The translations under genes and the position numbers were made by a program. 64,000 nucleotides of DNA from Marinifilum caeruleilacunae (GTDB taxonomy: Bacteria > Bacteroidota > Bacteroidia > Bacteroidales > Marinifilaceae): the NCBI RefSeq assembly GCF_013141825.1, contig NZ_RZNH01000019.1, positions 32,682-96,681 of the forward strand. The letters run 5' to 3'. This document shows positions 9,210 to 18,220 of the stretch, piece by piece; position 1 is the stretch's first letter, and every line of letters starts with the position of its first letter. Under the pieces are notes generated by a model. That model was not told where the DNA came from. It ran no database searches and worked only from the letters and a program-made list of their open reading frames with translations.

Positions 9210-11090
9210 TTATTTTTCAATAATGTTCTCAGTGTCAAAAGCAGTTGCCACTAAATTATCTTCTTCATTATCGGTAATCGCGAATATAATATCATTGTAA
9301 TCCTTATCGCCATTAGGTAATTGAATATCTTCAAAGCAAAGTACAATGTCTTTACAGTTTTGTTCTATGAATAAAACATGCTGCTGATTGTCATCTTCAT
9401 TAAATTCTACATTCGTATAATGTCTGTAAATGCCATCAGTGGTAGCACCATTTTTCCATCCTTTGGCAATTAGGCAGAATCCAATTACCGTATTTTCCGG
9501 GAAGGCCTCATCGCCCAACTGAACCCTGTCGCCAGGAGTTAATCCGCCACCTTCACCTTCTTTCGATACGTTAGGGAAAAGCATGTGAAGTTCAATTTCA
9601 TCTTCACCTGTTGGTGGATTATCAGCATCGTAAGTGTAATAAGCCAAAGAATTTCTCCATCCTGCTCCTTCATCAATAAAAGTAAGGTAAACAGGCGATT
9701 CTTTTTGCAGTTTTAGAATCAGGTTATTGCCATCGGCAAATAAATCAGAATTGGCATCACGATTGTCTTTCCCTGCTGGGAACATCGCAATAATATTATC
9801 AACCAATGTTGGACATGGTTTGGTTGGGATAATGTCATCTGGAATTCCTTCGTCGATTTCGATGCTTAAAATTTTAAGTCCACCAGTTCCGGCAGCCACA
9901 AAAATGCAGTTTTCTTTCGATTCTACGAAGTTTACCGATGCATCGAAGTCCATGCTTCCCATCAGTAACACTTCATCATCAATTTCAGGAATAATGGCTC
10001 CTACATATAATCCTGCTCCACCATTTCCTATCAATAGTAATTCATCGTTTAGCGCAACCGAATTGGTTACAAAATCTTCGTCTAACTCACCTTCAGGCGT
10101 AGCCGGGCGTTCAATGTGTTCTTTCAAATCACCATTCAGTTCCCTGATATCCAGTCCGCCCTCGTTTAAAGCCGCCAATAAAAGATTATCGGTCACATCA
10201 ATTTCTGTTTTCGATTCGGCAGTTACCGGTCCGTTTAGGCCAATGAATTCTGGTCCCGATAAATCGGTAATCCCGAACTTTTGCAGTTGTGGACTTGCAG
10301 CCGATCCTTCCAGCACATACACATGCTCGCTGTTAATGGCTACCGATCTTGCTTCGTTAATATCTTTATATCCTGCCAAAGTGAAGTTGTGGTTTAGAAC
10401 GGTTAGTTTTCCGTCCGATCCGCTTGTAACGTAAATATAATCTTCGTCAACTTTAACATCTGTTGCCACATAGGAAGCAATGTCGTACGTGTTTGAAACA
10501 AGCAATATCTGTCCAGAAGGGCTTATCTCCAGCTCGATTAAGATTGCCGGGCTTTCATAAAGGAAACCAGGAGCATCCATATCATGTGCACCTGCCAAAT
10601 ACAATTTACCATTGTAATAATCTACCGCACTTACATCAACATCATGAAACATTGCCTGAGCCTGGAGAATAGGCGTGTTTTTGTCGGCAATATTAAACAA
10701 TTCAACTCCACCATTGTATTCCGGTCCTTTTGTATTGTAGGTCACAAAAGCCATGTCATCAACAATTTTAACGTGAGTTGCCTGTACATATTCACCCTGT
10801 ACCCTTGGTGCATCAACTTGTGCTCTTAATTTAAAAGCGTAGTTCTTGGTAGGATCAACATCAAAATCCGATTTCACAGACTTGGTGTTTCCTGTATCAA
10901 TATCTTTCACAACAACCAATTCGTTGCTGTAAGTAACACGCGAACTTAAATCAGAAGGATTATTTGTGATGCTTACCGACTGTATGGCATGATCGTTTTC
11001 CTGTGGTTTTTCCGGCTCTTTAAAGTTATCATCAGAACATGATGAAACGATGGCGAACAGGAAGATAAAAAAGAGTAAATTCTTTTTCAT
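9210..11090 (-). CDS. LVIVD-repeat lipoprotein with C-terminal DUF4114 domain
   Basis: A 626-residue secreted lipoprotein. The N-terminus (MKKNLLFFIFLF...) is a signal peptide ending in the lipobox VSSC with acylation at about Cys18, followed by a Ser/Asp/Pro-rich linker. Residues about 90-420 contain repeated beta-propeller-like strands of the type 'VKIVDDMAFVTYN', 'LYLAGAHD', 'IYVTSGSDGKL', typical of LVIVD/beta-propeller surface proteins. Residues about 470-610 contain FIDEGAGWRNSLAYYTYD and a DKDYNDIIF motif, diagnostic of DUF4114, a calcium-binding-like surface module. It is likely anchored to the outer membrane. It is monocistronic and divergent from nothing nearby. Ligand unknown. Confidence 0.85.
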   Translation of the reverse strand: MKKNLLFFIFLFAIVSSCSDDNFKEPEKPQENDHAIQSVSITNNPSDLSSRVTYSNELVVVKDIDTGNTKSVKSDFDVDPTKNYAFKLRAQVDAPRVQGEYVQATHVKIVDDMAFVTYNTKGPEYNGGVELFNIADKNTPILQAQAMFHDVDVSAVDYYNGKLYLAGAHDMDAPGFLYESPAILIELEISPSGQILLVSNTYDIASYVATDVKVDEDYIYVTSGSDGKLTVLNHNFTLAGYKDINEARSVAINSEHVYVLEGSAASPQLQKFGITDLSGPEFIGLNGPVTAESKTEIDVTDNLLLAALNEGGLDIRELNGDLKEHIERPATPEGELDEDFVTNSVALNDELLLIGNGGAGLYVGAIIPEIDDEVLLMGSMDFDASVNFVESKENCIFVAAGTGGLKILSIEIDEGIPDDIIPTKPCPTLVDNIIAMFPAGKDNRDANSDLFADGNNLILKLQKESPVYLTFIDEGAGWRNSLAYYTYDADNPPTGEDEIELHMLFPNVSKEGEGGGLTPGDRVQLGDEAFPENTVIGFCLIAKGWKNGATTDGIYRHYTNVEFNEDDNQQHVLFIEQNCKDIVLCFEDIQLPNGDKDYNDIIFAITDNEEDNLVATAFDTENIIEK

Positions 11091-11246
11091 AATTATATAG
11101 GTTTTAATGTGTGACTCAGTTTAATAATAAGCAAGTTACGTTCTTTAATTGGAACTCACATATTGATTATGGTAAAATGAGATAAAGTTTTGATAAAAGT
11201 TTAATTTTCTTTTGTCAAAAAACACAATAACCTGTTTGACACCAAC

Positions 11247-12326
11247 TTAAGATTTGTTGTTTTTGAAGTGCTTTTTTATCCATCTTGGAAGCAGATAAAC
11301 GCCGATAAACAAGTAAGGATAATATGATATTAATCGCCAAATTAGAGCCATGCTCGCAGCAAGACCTGCTGTAGGTAAAAAGTCGCCTAAATATTGGGTA
11401 AAAACCCATTCAGAAAATCCGCTACCTCCAGGAGTCGGACTCACCAGCATCATGATCCACATGACCAATTGTCTTGCAAAAATCATGATATGATCGGCAA
11501 AGGAATAACCTTCGAGCATAAAGGCCAGTAACATGGCATTTACTACCCAATAACGGGCAGTCCACGACCAAAAAGTTGCCATAAAAGCTTTGAACCAAAA
11601 CAGGAATGGCTTTCTTCTGAGTTCCTTCGAACTTTCGATGATATCGCTTCCAGCTTTGTTTGCACCATGTTTCCATTTGCGTAAAACAGGCAATTTAAAG
11701 ATCCATAAGAGCAACCATTTTAATCCACGTGGGTTCCAAAACAGACCGTAAGTAAGTACAATAAGGTAAACCAATTTTACCATATAGCCACCAAGTGCAA
11801 AGTAAAGGAGTGAATCGAGCCAAATGGAATGTTCCGGCGATGCAATCATGAACAGCTGTTTTACGTTCAGTAGTAAAATCAGTAATGGAAACATGATGAT
11901 AAAATAGAGCTCGTCGAGAAAAGAGGTAGACATGACTACCGCTGAACTTCGTCCCACTTTAAGTCCTTCTTTGTTGAGATACAATATGGCAACCGACGTA
12001 CCTCCAATGGCCGAAGGCGTTATGGCTGAAGTAAATTCCCACAACATGATAATGCGGAAGGCCTTTCCCCATGAAAATTTTTGGTCGGTAAGAATTCTCA
12101 GACGTGCCATATAGCCAAGATCTCGAATCACCATCATTACAAGAGCAATGCTCAGCCAAAATACCGAGTACCAGGTAAACTCGATAAGAGAAAAGGTATC
12201 TACATCGACCTCTTTCACCAGCATGTACACGACAACAGCCAATCCGATTAAAATCGGATAGATGATCCTGCTTGGTCGTACACCATCAAGCAATTTCTTC
12301 GATGAATTTTGTTGTGCTTCTGTCAT
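11247..12326 (-). CDS. Flippase-like / lysylphosphatidylglycerol synthase TM-region family protein (UPF0104)
   Basis: A 359-residue protein with about eight membrane helices. Features seen include an early GLAVVVYMLV helix, the segment AITPSAIGGTSVAILYLNKEG, and a late SPTPGGSGFSEWVF segment. The paired 'P(S/T)xxGG' and 'PTPGGSG.E' signatures are characteristic of the UPF0104 / LPG synthase membrane domain. The family includes MprF-like flippases and AglD-like proteins and lacks here the C-terminal synthetase domain. It probably moves a lipid across the inner membrane. Single gene between a lipoprotein and a transporter; role unproven. Confidence 0.85.
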   Translation of the reverse strand: MTEAQQNSSKKLLDGVRPSRIIYPILIGLAVVVYMLVKEVDVDTFSLIEFTWYSVFWLSIALVMMVIRDLGYMARLRILTDQKFSWGKAFRIIMLWEFTSAITPSAIGGTSVAILYLNKEGLKVGRSSAVVMSTSFLDELYFIIMFPLLILLLNVKQLFMIASPEHSIWLDSLLYFALGGYMVKLVYLIVLTYGLFWNPRGLKWLLLWIFKLPVLRKWKHGANKAGSDIIESSKELRRKPFLFWFKAFMATFWSWTARYWVVNAMLLAFMLEGYSFADHIMIFARQLVMWIMMLVSPTPGGSGFSEWVFTQYLGDFLPTAGLAASMALIWRLISYYPYLFIGVYLLPRWIKKHFKNNKS

Positions 12327-12522
12327 GCTAATTTCAATGGGGAAATAAATTTACGCAAATTAAAAGCTTTATTCATAATGAACTGATGAAGTATTTGTTA
12401 AAAATGTATAAATAGGCGCAAGTTCGATAATCATAAGAAGAATTGTGGACTAATAAATCCGATACAAGTTAAATATTCGGTCCTTTTTTCTATTTTTAAT
12501 AATCTAACTTCATACACACAAT

Positions 12523-14745
12523 ATGTCTAAAGAGCAATCAACTCAAAAGTTTGGGACTGCACCCGTATTTTTTACAGCAATTTCTACCATTTTAGGTGCG
12601 ATATTGTTTTTACGATTTGGTTATGCAGTTGGGAGCGTTGGATTTTGGGGAGTTGTATTCATCATCTTGCTGGGGCACGCCGTTACCATTCCAACCGCAT
12701 TTGCCATATCCGAAATTGCAACCAATAAAAGAGTTGAGGGTGGAGGCGAATACTTTATCATATCGCGATCTTTCGGATTGAATATTGGAGCAACCATTGG
12801 AATCGCCCTGTTTATGTCGCAAGCCATTAGTGTTGCCTTTTATATTATTGCTTTTACCGAAGCTTTCGAACCAGTTTTTAACTGGGTGAGGGATACGTAC
12901 GGATATCAACTACCACGACAGGTTGTGAGCATTCCGGCCATGTTGCTACTATCGGCCCTGATTTTAAAAAAAGGAGCCAACCTTGGCGTAAAAGCGCTTT
13001 ACTTTGTAGTTGCAATTCTGTTTATTTCGTTGGCGCTTTTTTTCATGGGATCAACCGAATATGCTGCTACCAGCGATTTTAATCTATGGAACGCCGATTT
13101 TAAAAATACCGATAACTTTTTTATCGTATTTGCCATTATTTTCCCTGCCTTTACTGGAATGACAGCAGGAGTTGGACTTTCGGGAGACCTAAAGAATCCT
13201 TCCAAATCCATTCCTTTGGGAACCACGGCAGCTACCTTAATTGGGATGATCATCTATTTTTTCATCGTCTACAAATTGGCAGGATCGGCAAGTAGCGAAG
13301 ATTTGGTGGGCAATCAGCTAATTATGTCGAAAATTGCTTTGGGAGGAGCCATTGTAATTCCGCTGGGTTTGGCGGCTTCTACAATTTCATCGGCCATTGG
13401 GTCGGTAATGGTTGCACCAAGAACTTTGCAAGCTTTATCAATCGATAAATCATTTCCTTCGAAAGGCTTAAATAGCTGGTTGGCTAAAGGCAGAAGCTCC
13501 GATAGTGAACCCATTAATGCATCGCTGATTACTTGTATTATCGCATTGGTTTTTGTTGCATTGGGCGATGTAAATGCAGTTGCAGAAATTATTTCGATGT
13601 TCTTTATGCTTACCTATGGTGCTTTGTGCCTGATCTCATTTCTGAATCATTTTGGCTCATCGCCAAGCTACCGACCATCCTTCAAATCGAAATGGTTGCT
13701 CTCGCTTATCGGATTTTTTATCTCCATATGGGTGATGTTTAAAATCAACACCCTCTATGCTTTTAGTGCAGTGGTTTTAATGAGTTTGATCTATTTGTTT
13801 ATCAACAGGTATCACAAACACCGAAATGGCCTGGAATCGATATTCCTGAACTCTTTGTACCAGCTAAACCGAAACATGCAGGTATTTTTACAAAAAGCCG
13901 GCAAAAGAAAAACCAGGGAGTGGCGACCAAGTGCCATTTGTATTTCGAAGGATTCGTTTGAACGCGATACCGCTTTTAAATTATTGAACTGGATATCCTA
14001 CAAATATGGTTTTGGAACCTACCTACACAGAATTGAGGGATATTACTCCAAAGCCACCTATCAGCAATCGCAGGAAGAGCTCGATAAGCTAATTCGTAGT
14101 TTCGATAAGATAGAAAACCATGTGTATGTCGATACCATTATATCGCCATCCTACACTTCGGCAATTGCCCAGGCCATTCAGCTGCCCGGAATTGCTGGAA
14201 TGGAAAACAATATGGTGATTTTCGAGTTCGACAAGGAAGCGCCCGATCGCCTCGATTTGATTATTGAAAACTACTCGCTGGCTCGTGCCGGGAATTTTGA
14301 TTTCTGTATCCTGGGAAGTTCAAGGCGAAAGTTCAATTACAATAACAATATCCATGTCTGGATTAAATCTTCGGACACCGATAATGCAAACCTAATGATT
14401 CTGCTAAGTTTTATTATCGGTGGTCATCCCGACTGGAACAAGGCCGACATTAAAATCTTTAACATTTGTAAAGAAGACCAGGCCAACGAAACCCGGAAAC
14501 AACTCGATGAATTGGTAGTGAGTGGCAGACTGCCAATAACCAATTCGAATATCGAAATTATACACGAACAGGAAAATGTGGCTTCGCGCGATATCATTAA
14601 CGAGAAATCGGCCGATGCAGGATTAACCATTCTTGGATTTAGGGGAGAGACCCTAAAACATGAAAAATCGGGCTTGTTTAAAGGCTACGATGCTTTGGGA
14701 AACATCCTGTTTATCAATTCTAACAGCATGAAGACGATTGATTAA
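12523..14745 (+). CDS. APC-superfamily permease with cation-chloride-cotransporter-like architecture
   Basis: A 740-residue transporter. Residues about 10-440 hold twelve hydrophobic segments; the first helix reads AISTILGAILFLRFGYAVG, which matches the substrate-binding unwound helix of amino-acid permeases and NKCC/KCC transporters. The helix FAIIFPAFTGMTAGVGLSGDLKNP is typical of the cation-chloride cotransporter branch. Residues about 450-740 form a soluble cytoplasmic domain with alternating strands and helices, as in bacterial CCC-like proteins. The substrate cannot be read from sequence. A strong terminator follows immediately. Confidence 0.88.
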   Translation: MSKEQSTQKFGTAPVFFTAISTILGAILFLRFGYAVGSVGFWGVVFIILLGHAVTIPTAFAISEIATNKRVEGGGEYFIISRSFGLNIGATIGIALFMSQAISVAFYIIAFTEAFEPVFNWVRDTYGYQLPRQVVSIPAMLLLSALILKKGANLGVKALYFVVAILFISLALFFMGSTEYAATSDFNLWNADFKNTDNFFIVFAIIFPAFTGMTAGVGLSGDLKNPSKSIPLGTTAATLIGMIIYFFIVYKLAGSASSEDLVGNQLIMSKIALGGAIVIPLGLAASTISSAIGSVMVAPRTLQALSIDKSFPSKGLNSWLAKGRSSDSEPINASLITCIIALVFVALGDVNAVAEIISMFFMLTYGALCLISFLNHFGSSPSYRPSFKSKWLLSLIGFFISIWVMFKINTLYAFSAVVLMSLIYLFINRYHKHRNGLESIFLNSLYQLNRNMQVFLQKAGKRKTREWRPSAICISKDSFERDTAFKLLNWISYKYGFGTYLHRIEGYYSKATYQQSQEELDKLIRSFDKIENHVYVDTIISPSYTSAIAQAIQLPGIAGMENNMVIFEFDKEAPDRLDLIIENYSLARAGNFDFCILGSSRRKFNYNNNIHVWIKSSDTDNANLMILLSFIIGGHPDWNKADIKIFNICKEDQANETRKQLDELVVSGRLPITNSNIEIIHEQENVASRDIINEKSADAGLTILGFRGETLKHEKSGLFKGYDALGNILFINSNSMKTID

Positions 14746-14751
14746 AATAAA

Positions 14752-14777
14752 AAAGTCCGGGAACCACCCCGGACTTT
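14752..14777 (+). terminator. Terminator after APC permease
   Basis: A perfect 10-bp stem (AAAGTCCGGG / CCCGGACTTT) with a 6-nt loop, seven bases after the stop codon. The A/T flanks let it work in both directions. Confidence 0.85.
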
Positions 14778-15089
14778 ACTCTAACCCATTTTAATCTATG
14801 AAAACCTAATCCTCTCGGAAAGGACATTACAAATGTATGTATTGTTTGGTGCCTCCCATAAGAAAAAGTGTTAAAGAAGGTTAAATGCTAAGTTAATTAA
14901 TGTTTTAGTGATTTTTGCTTTACATATGTTTGGGATTAAATTGTCGATATCCTTGAGTTAAATTTGTTGTAAGTCTGGTTTATGATGGTGTTTAATTTAA
15001 CCAAGCTTAAAGCTTAAGATATCAATCCTGACTAAATCTAATATAGTAAAGGTAAATAGTAAGGAAAGGCTGCGAATGACAAAAATCAA
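14778..15089. other. AT-rich non-coding spacer before the element
   Basis: No supported ORF. It holds host spacer leading to the left attachment repeat at 15090. I see no RNA gene or clear promoter in it. Confidence 0.5.
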
Positions 15090-15180
15090 AAAGCGGCCAC
15101 GACATAAATGCCATAACCGCCTTGATTTGAGGGTGGAGAGTATCGGAATCGAACCGATGACCTTTTGACTGCCAGTCAAA
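15090..15180. repeat. Left attachment site, with displaced 3' half of tRNA-Ala
   Basis: This matches 55831-55921 except at 15143 (T versus C) and 15157 (A versus G). Bases 15134-15180 equal the 3' 47 nt of the tRNA-Ala gene (minus strand); the remainder is 44 bases of downstream flank. The 5' half of the tRNA is absent, so this is not a functional tRNA. Confidence 0.93.
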
Positions 15181-15288
15181 TCCCTTTGTTACATTGTTTT
15201 TTATAGTTGCCTATGGATGTTGGAATTTATAGGGCTTTTAGTTAGATTTGTTATAGTTGATATTTCAAAATAACTAGTTGTAGATACG

Positions 15289-15316
15289 TTTTGTTAGTTA
15301 TTTTGTTAGTGCAAAA
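15289..15316. promoter_or_regulatory. Putative integrase arm-type sites, left end
   Basis: TTTTGTTAGT occurs at 15289-15298 and 15301-15310, a 12-base step of about one helical turn. The 16-base word TTTTGTTAGTGCAAAA (15301-15316) recurs at 55812-55827 beside the right repeat. Paired copies inside both ends fit accessory binding sites of a tyrosine recombinase. This is inference from position and repetition. Confidence 0.55.
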
Positions 15317-15333
15317 TCTATTTGAATATAAAA

Positions 15334-16623
15334 ATGTCGGAAAAACTACCTGTAATTGTTCATCCAGAAATTAATGAAGAAGCTTTAAGAAGTGAAAAGG
15401 GTGTTTCATTAGTGGCATTTCTAGATACAGTTCGAAAACGAAAAGACGGAACGTCTTCGGTAAAGTTAAAAATAATTCATCAACGTTATCCAGCTTATTT
15501 TTCAACCAAAATTTCTTTAACTGAGAAGGATTACCTGAAGCTATTTGAAAGAAGAATAAGTTCTGATCTAAAAGAGAAAAAGGTTATTATTCATACATAT
15601 TTGATGAGAGCATATTCCATCATTAATATGATGGATGAATTCTCTTTTTCTGAGTTTAAAGAACATTTCAAAAAGAAACGTATTGATGCAAAAAGTGTCT
15701 ACACGTATTTCGAAAGATACATAGCTCAATTGAAATCTGAAGATAGGTTAGGAACTGCTCAGAATTACGAGTACTCCATGAAAAAACTAAAAGAATTTCA
15801 TGGTAAGAAATCTATTGCATTTGAAACAATTACTCCAACTTTTTTAAGAAAATATGAAAATTGGATGATAGCGAATGGTCACAGTAGAACTACAGTTGGA
15901 ATTTATTGTAGACCTCTAAAAAAAATAATTAACGATGCTATTGAAGATGGTATTCTTGATAGTAAGAAAAGTCCATTTGGAGATGTTAAAAGAGGTCGTT
16001 ACAAATCACCGGAACCTGAAAACCCTAAGAAAGCTTTAACTCTGGAAGAAATAGGGAAGATTATTAACTATTCTCCGGAGCCTGGGTCACCAGAAAATTA
16101 CTACAGAGATATGTGGGTGTTTTCTTATTTAGGAAATGGTATCAACATGAAGGATGTGTGTTTGTTGAAATTTAAAGACATATATGCCGATACCATTGTA
16201 TATGCTCGTGAAAAGGTAAAGAATACAAATCGTTCGGCTAAAACAATCTCCATTGCACTAATTGATAAGAACAAGGAAATAATAGAGCGTTGGGGTAATC
16301 AGGCAGAGAAGAAGGATGATTTTATTTTTCCAGTTCTCGAGGGAAATCCAAATGAGGAGGAAATAAAGAAAAAAGTGCAGCAGTTTGTTAAGCAGGTGAA
16401 CAAATATATGAAACGGATTTCTGAAAAATTGGACTTAAATGTTTCAGTAACGACTTATTATGCGAGACATTCTTTTGTTACTGTACTTGTGCGTTCAGGT
16501 GTTGATATCCATACAATAGCTGAAAGTGTTGGTCACTCCAGTATGAAAGTGATTGATAAATATATCGCGAGTATTTCCAATGAAGAGAAAGTGAAGAATG
16601 CTAATAAACTTTTAAAATTTTAA
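15334..16623 (+). CDS. int: Tyrosine recombinase (element integrase)
   Basis: Excises and integrates the element by recombination at the tRNA-Ala sites. It is 429 residues from the ATG at 15334; an in-frame TTG lies four codons earlier. Residues about 25-110 form an arm-binding-like N-terminal domain, 115-220 the SAM-like core-binding domain, and 235-425 the catalytic domain. Visible catalytic residues are R378 in ARHSF, H401 in GHSS and Y410 in DKYIAS. The first catalytic arginine position reads GNGIN rather than a canonical L-R-x-E, as in a Bacteroidota integrase subgroup with a (C/G)NGxN motif. It lies 153 bases inside the left att repeat and is probably cotranscribed with the next gene four bases downstream. 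Confidence 0.95.
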   Translation: MSEKLPVIVHPEINEEALRSEKGVSLVAFLDTVRKRKDGTSSVKLKIIHQRYPAYFSTKISLTEKDYLKLFERRISSDLKEKKVIIHTYLMRAYSIINMMDEFSFSEFKEHFKKKRIDAKSVYTYFERYIAQLKSEDRLGTAQNYEYSMKKLKEFHGKKSIAFETITPTFLRKYENWMIANGHSRTTVGIYCRPLKKIINDAIEDGILDSKKSPFGDVKRGRYKSPEPENPKKALTLEEIGKIINYSPEPGSPENYYRDMWVFSYLGNGINMKDVCLLKFKDIYADTIVYAREKVKNTNRSAKTISIALIDKNKEIIERWGNQAEKKDDFIFPVLEGNPNEEEIKKKVQQFVKQVNKYMKRISEKLDLNVSVTTYYARHSFVTVLVRSGVDIHTIAESVGHSSMKVIDKYIASISNEEKVKNANKLLKF

Positions 16624-16627
16624 TAAA

Positions 16628-17425
16628 ATGTACTGGATGTCTGAAGAGCTATCTGAATTAAGGCCAAAAGAAGAAATATATAATAATATTCGAGTTGAGA
16701 AATGGATTGAAGAGATTGCAGGGCCTGGATATTTTATAAAAGATTTAGAGTTAAATTTTACCATCACTAAAGAGAAGATCGGGCAAAAAATAAGTTATGC
16801 AATTCGATTCATTAAAGAAAATTCCTACACGTTAATAAAAGAGAAAAAAACAGATTCATTAAGATTGTTAAAAGATGCTATTTATGCTGATATAGACAAA
16901 TGTAATAGTATTGCCTTTACTGACTCCTTAGAAGAAGGAAAAGAAGGAATTTATGAACTATGGAAGCATTACTTATATGATATAGAAGAAAAATTCAGAG
17001 AACTTGAAAGTGAATTAAATTATTTGTCCGCTGTTGAAGAAATAAATATATTCTTAATGGATGAGAATATTGATGATGAAGATGTGTTGATTTATTATAA
17101 CTACTCTAAAAATAAGCAGAAAAAGAAAGATGGATTGAATAGTAAAAAAATAAATATGTCAAGTATTGCTTTGTTGCATTTTTATAATGAAGATCCTATA
17201 GATAAATTTAATGTAGATAAAATTTTGGACCGGTATGGACATCAGGCAGCAAATAAATTAATAGCAAAATATGATCTTTATTCCAAGAGCCAAACAGAAA
17301 GATATGCATTTAGGGATTTTGAAAAGCGATTTAAAGAAATGTATGAATATCTATCGCAAGAAGGTAAAAAAAGAGCTTTAGATGACCTGGATCAATTCAG
17401 GTTAAATAAAAAGAACCGGTTCTGA
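16628..17425 (+). CDS. Helical accessory protein next to the integrase, unknown function
   Basis: A 265-residue, charged, almost wholly helical protein. The C-terminal part has ALLHFYNEDPI, then NVDKILDRYGHQAANKL, a pattern seen in hypothetical proteins that accompany integrases in Bacteroidota elements and that loosely resembles RteC-like regulators. I cannot assign a family with confidence. It starts four bases after the integrase stop, so it is in the same operon and probably helps excision control or transfer regulation. A tandem palindrome overlaps its last codons. Confidence 0.6.
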   Translation: MYWMSEELSELRPKEEIYNNIRVEKWIEEIAGPGYFIKDLELNFTITKEKIGQKISYAIRFIKENSYTLIKEKKTDSLRLLKDAIYADIDKCNSIAFTDSLEEGKEGIYELWKHYLYDIEEKFRELESELNYLSAVEEINIFLMDENIDDEDVLIYYNYSKNKQKKKDGLNSKKINMSSIALLHFYNEDPIDKFNVDKILDRYGHQAANKLIAKYDLYSKSQTERYAFRDFEKRFKEMYEYLSQEGKKRALDDLDQFRLNKKNRF

Positions 17426-17433
17426 ACTGGTTC
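17413..17433. promoter_or_regulatory. Tandem palindrome between integrase operon and excisionase-like gene
   Basis: The perfect palindrome GAACCGGTTC is followed after one T by the near copy GAACTGGTTC. The two halves can also pair into a hairpin. It overlaps the stop codon of the upstream gene and precedes the HTH gene by 70 bases, so it may be an operator or an attenuating hairpin; there is no T tract. Confidence 0.45.
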
Positions 17434-17503
17434 CCAACACAAGTTTCCTATGATTGGTTATGGCTGTTACTTATCATTGTTATGTAATAAAAAAAATGAT
17501 AAT

Positions 17504-17881
17504 ATGAGTAATGAAAAAATACCAATTGAAAGAAATAAGTTTAATTTACAAACTGAAAATTTTCCACAACTACCATTTATTGTTATTTCCAGAAAGGATT
17601 TAGAGAAGAGTCTAGAGAGTTTTGCTAGTGATATGCTTGCTAATATTCCAACGTCTCATGATGTAAGTAAGAGAATATTAGTGCTGAAAGAAGCAGCAGA
17701 ATATATTCAAATGCCTGTACCAACTTTTCGAGAATATTTGGCTCGGAATGAGATAAAGGGTGCAAAGATTGGTAAATCCTGGCGCTTCTTTCCGGAAGAT
17801 TTGGATGAGTTTGTGAAGAAATACCTTCGCAAAACGAATGATGAAATAGACAAGGAAATTGATGATGTATTATCTAAGTAA
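17504..17881 (+). CDS. Excisionase-family helix-turn-helix DNA-binding protein
   Basis: A 125-residue protein from the ATG at 17504; an in-frame ATG at 17450 would add 18 residues that look unlike a protein start. Residues about 67-120 match the winged HTH 'excisionase family' module: VLKEAAEYIQMPVPTFREYL, then KIGKSWRFFPEDLDEFV. In elements of this type the module acts as recombination directionality factor or as an activator of mobilization genes. It sits between the integrase operon and mobC, six bases before the latter, so it is likely in the mobilization operon. Confidence 0.85.
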   Translation: MSNEKIPIERNKFNLQTENFPQLPFIVISRKDLEKSLESFASDMLANIPTSHDVSKRILVLKEAAEYIQMPVPTFREYLARNEIKGAKIGKSWRFFPEDLDEFVKKYLRKTNDEIDKEIDDVLSK

Positions 17882-17887
17882 TTTAAT

Positions 17888-18220
17888 ATGGCCAGACCAA
17901 GAAAATTACAAGAAGATCTGCGTATTTATCAAGTCAATATCCGATTAACTGAAACTGAGAAATTGAAGGCGGATGAACAAGCCGAAATGGCTGGTTTATC
18001 TGTCGCAAATTGGCTTCGAACAGCGGCATTCTCAAAAAAAACACTACAAGTAAAAGTGTCACCAATGCACCGAACTTACTACCGTCAATTAGTAGGGATT
18101 GGCAGCAATGTAAATCAATTAGCTAGAAAAATTAATCAGAACCAGTATCCGAAAATCTATCAGCAATTGTTAGATGTAAAGAGTTTATTGATAAAGATTA
18201 ATGAGATATTTCAAGAATGA
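17888..18220 (+). CDS. mobC: MobC-type relaxosome accessory protein
   Basis: A 110-residue basic protein. An N-terminal ribbon-helix-helix-like segment (YQVNIRLTETEKLKADEQAE) is followed by SVANWLRTAAF and a C-terminal helix GIGSNVNQLARKINQ. The 'G(S/N)N(V/I)NQLA(R/K)' motif is the hallmark of MobC/MbpA relaxosome proteins that bind oriT and recruit the relaxase. The stop overlaps the relaxase start (ATGA), so the two are translationally coupled. Confidence 0.92.
   Translation: MARPRKLQEDLRIYQVNIRLTETEKLKADEQAEMAGLSVANWLRTAAFSKKTLQVKVSPMHRTYYRQLVGIGSNVNQLARKINQNQYPKIYQQLLDVKSLLIKINEIFQE

Noticed and set aside
9727-10434. 235-residue plus-strand ORF inside the LVIVD lipoprotein gene
   Set aside because: It is a shadow of the minus-strand gene; Ser-rich composition without domain features, and the minus-strand product is clearly real.
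15134-15180. A second tRNA gene at the left end
   Set aside because: Only the 3' 47 nt are present; the acceptor 5' strand and D arm are missing, so it is an att remnant.
17450-17503. Longer start for the excisionase-like protein
   Set aside because: The extra 18 residues are hydrophobic and Cys-rich, unlike a signal or domain extension, and the internal ATG at 17504 has a normal context.
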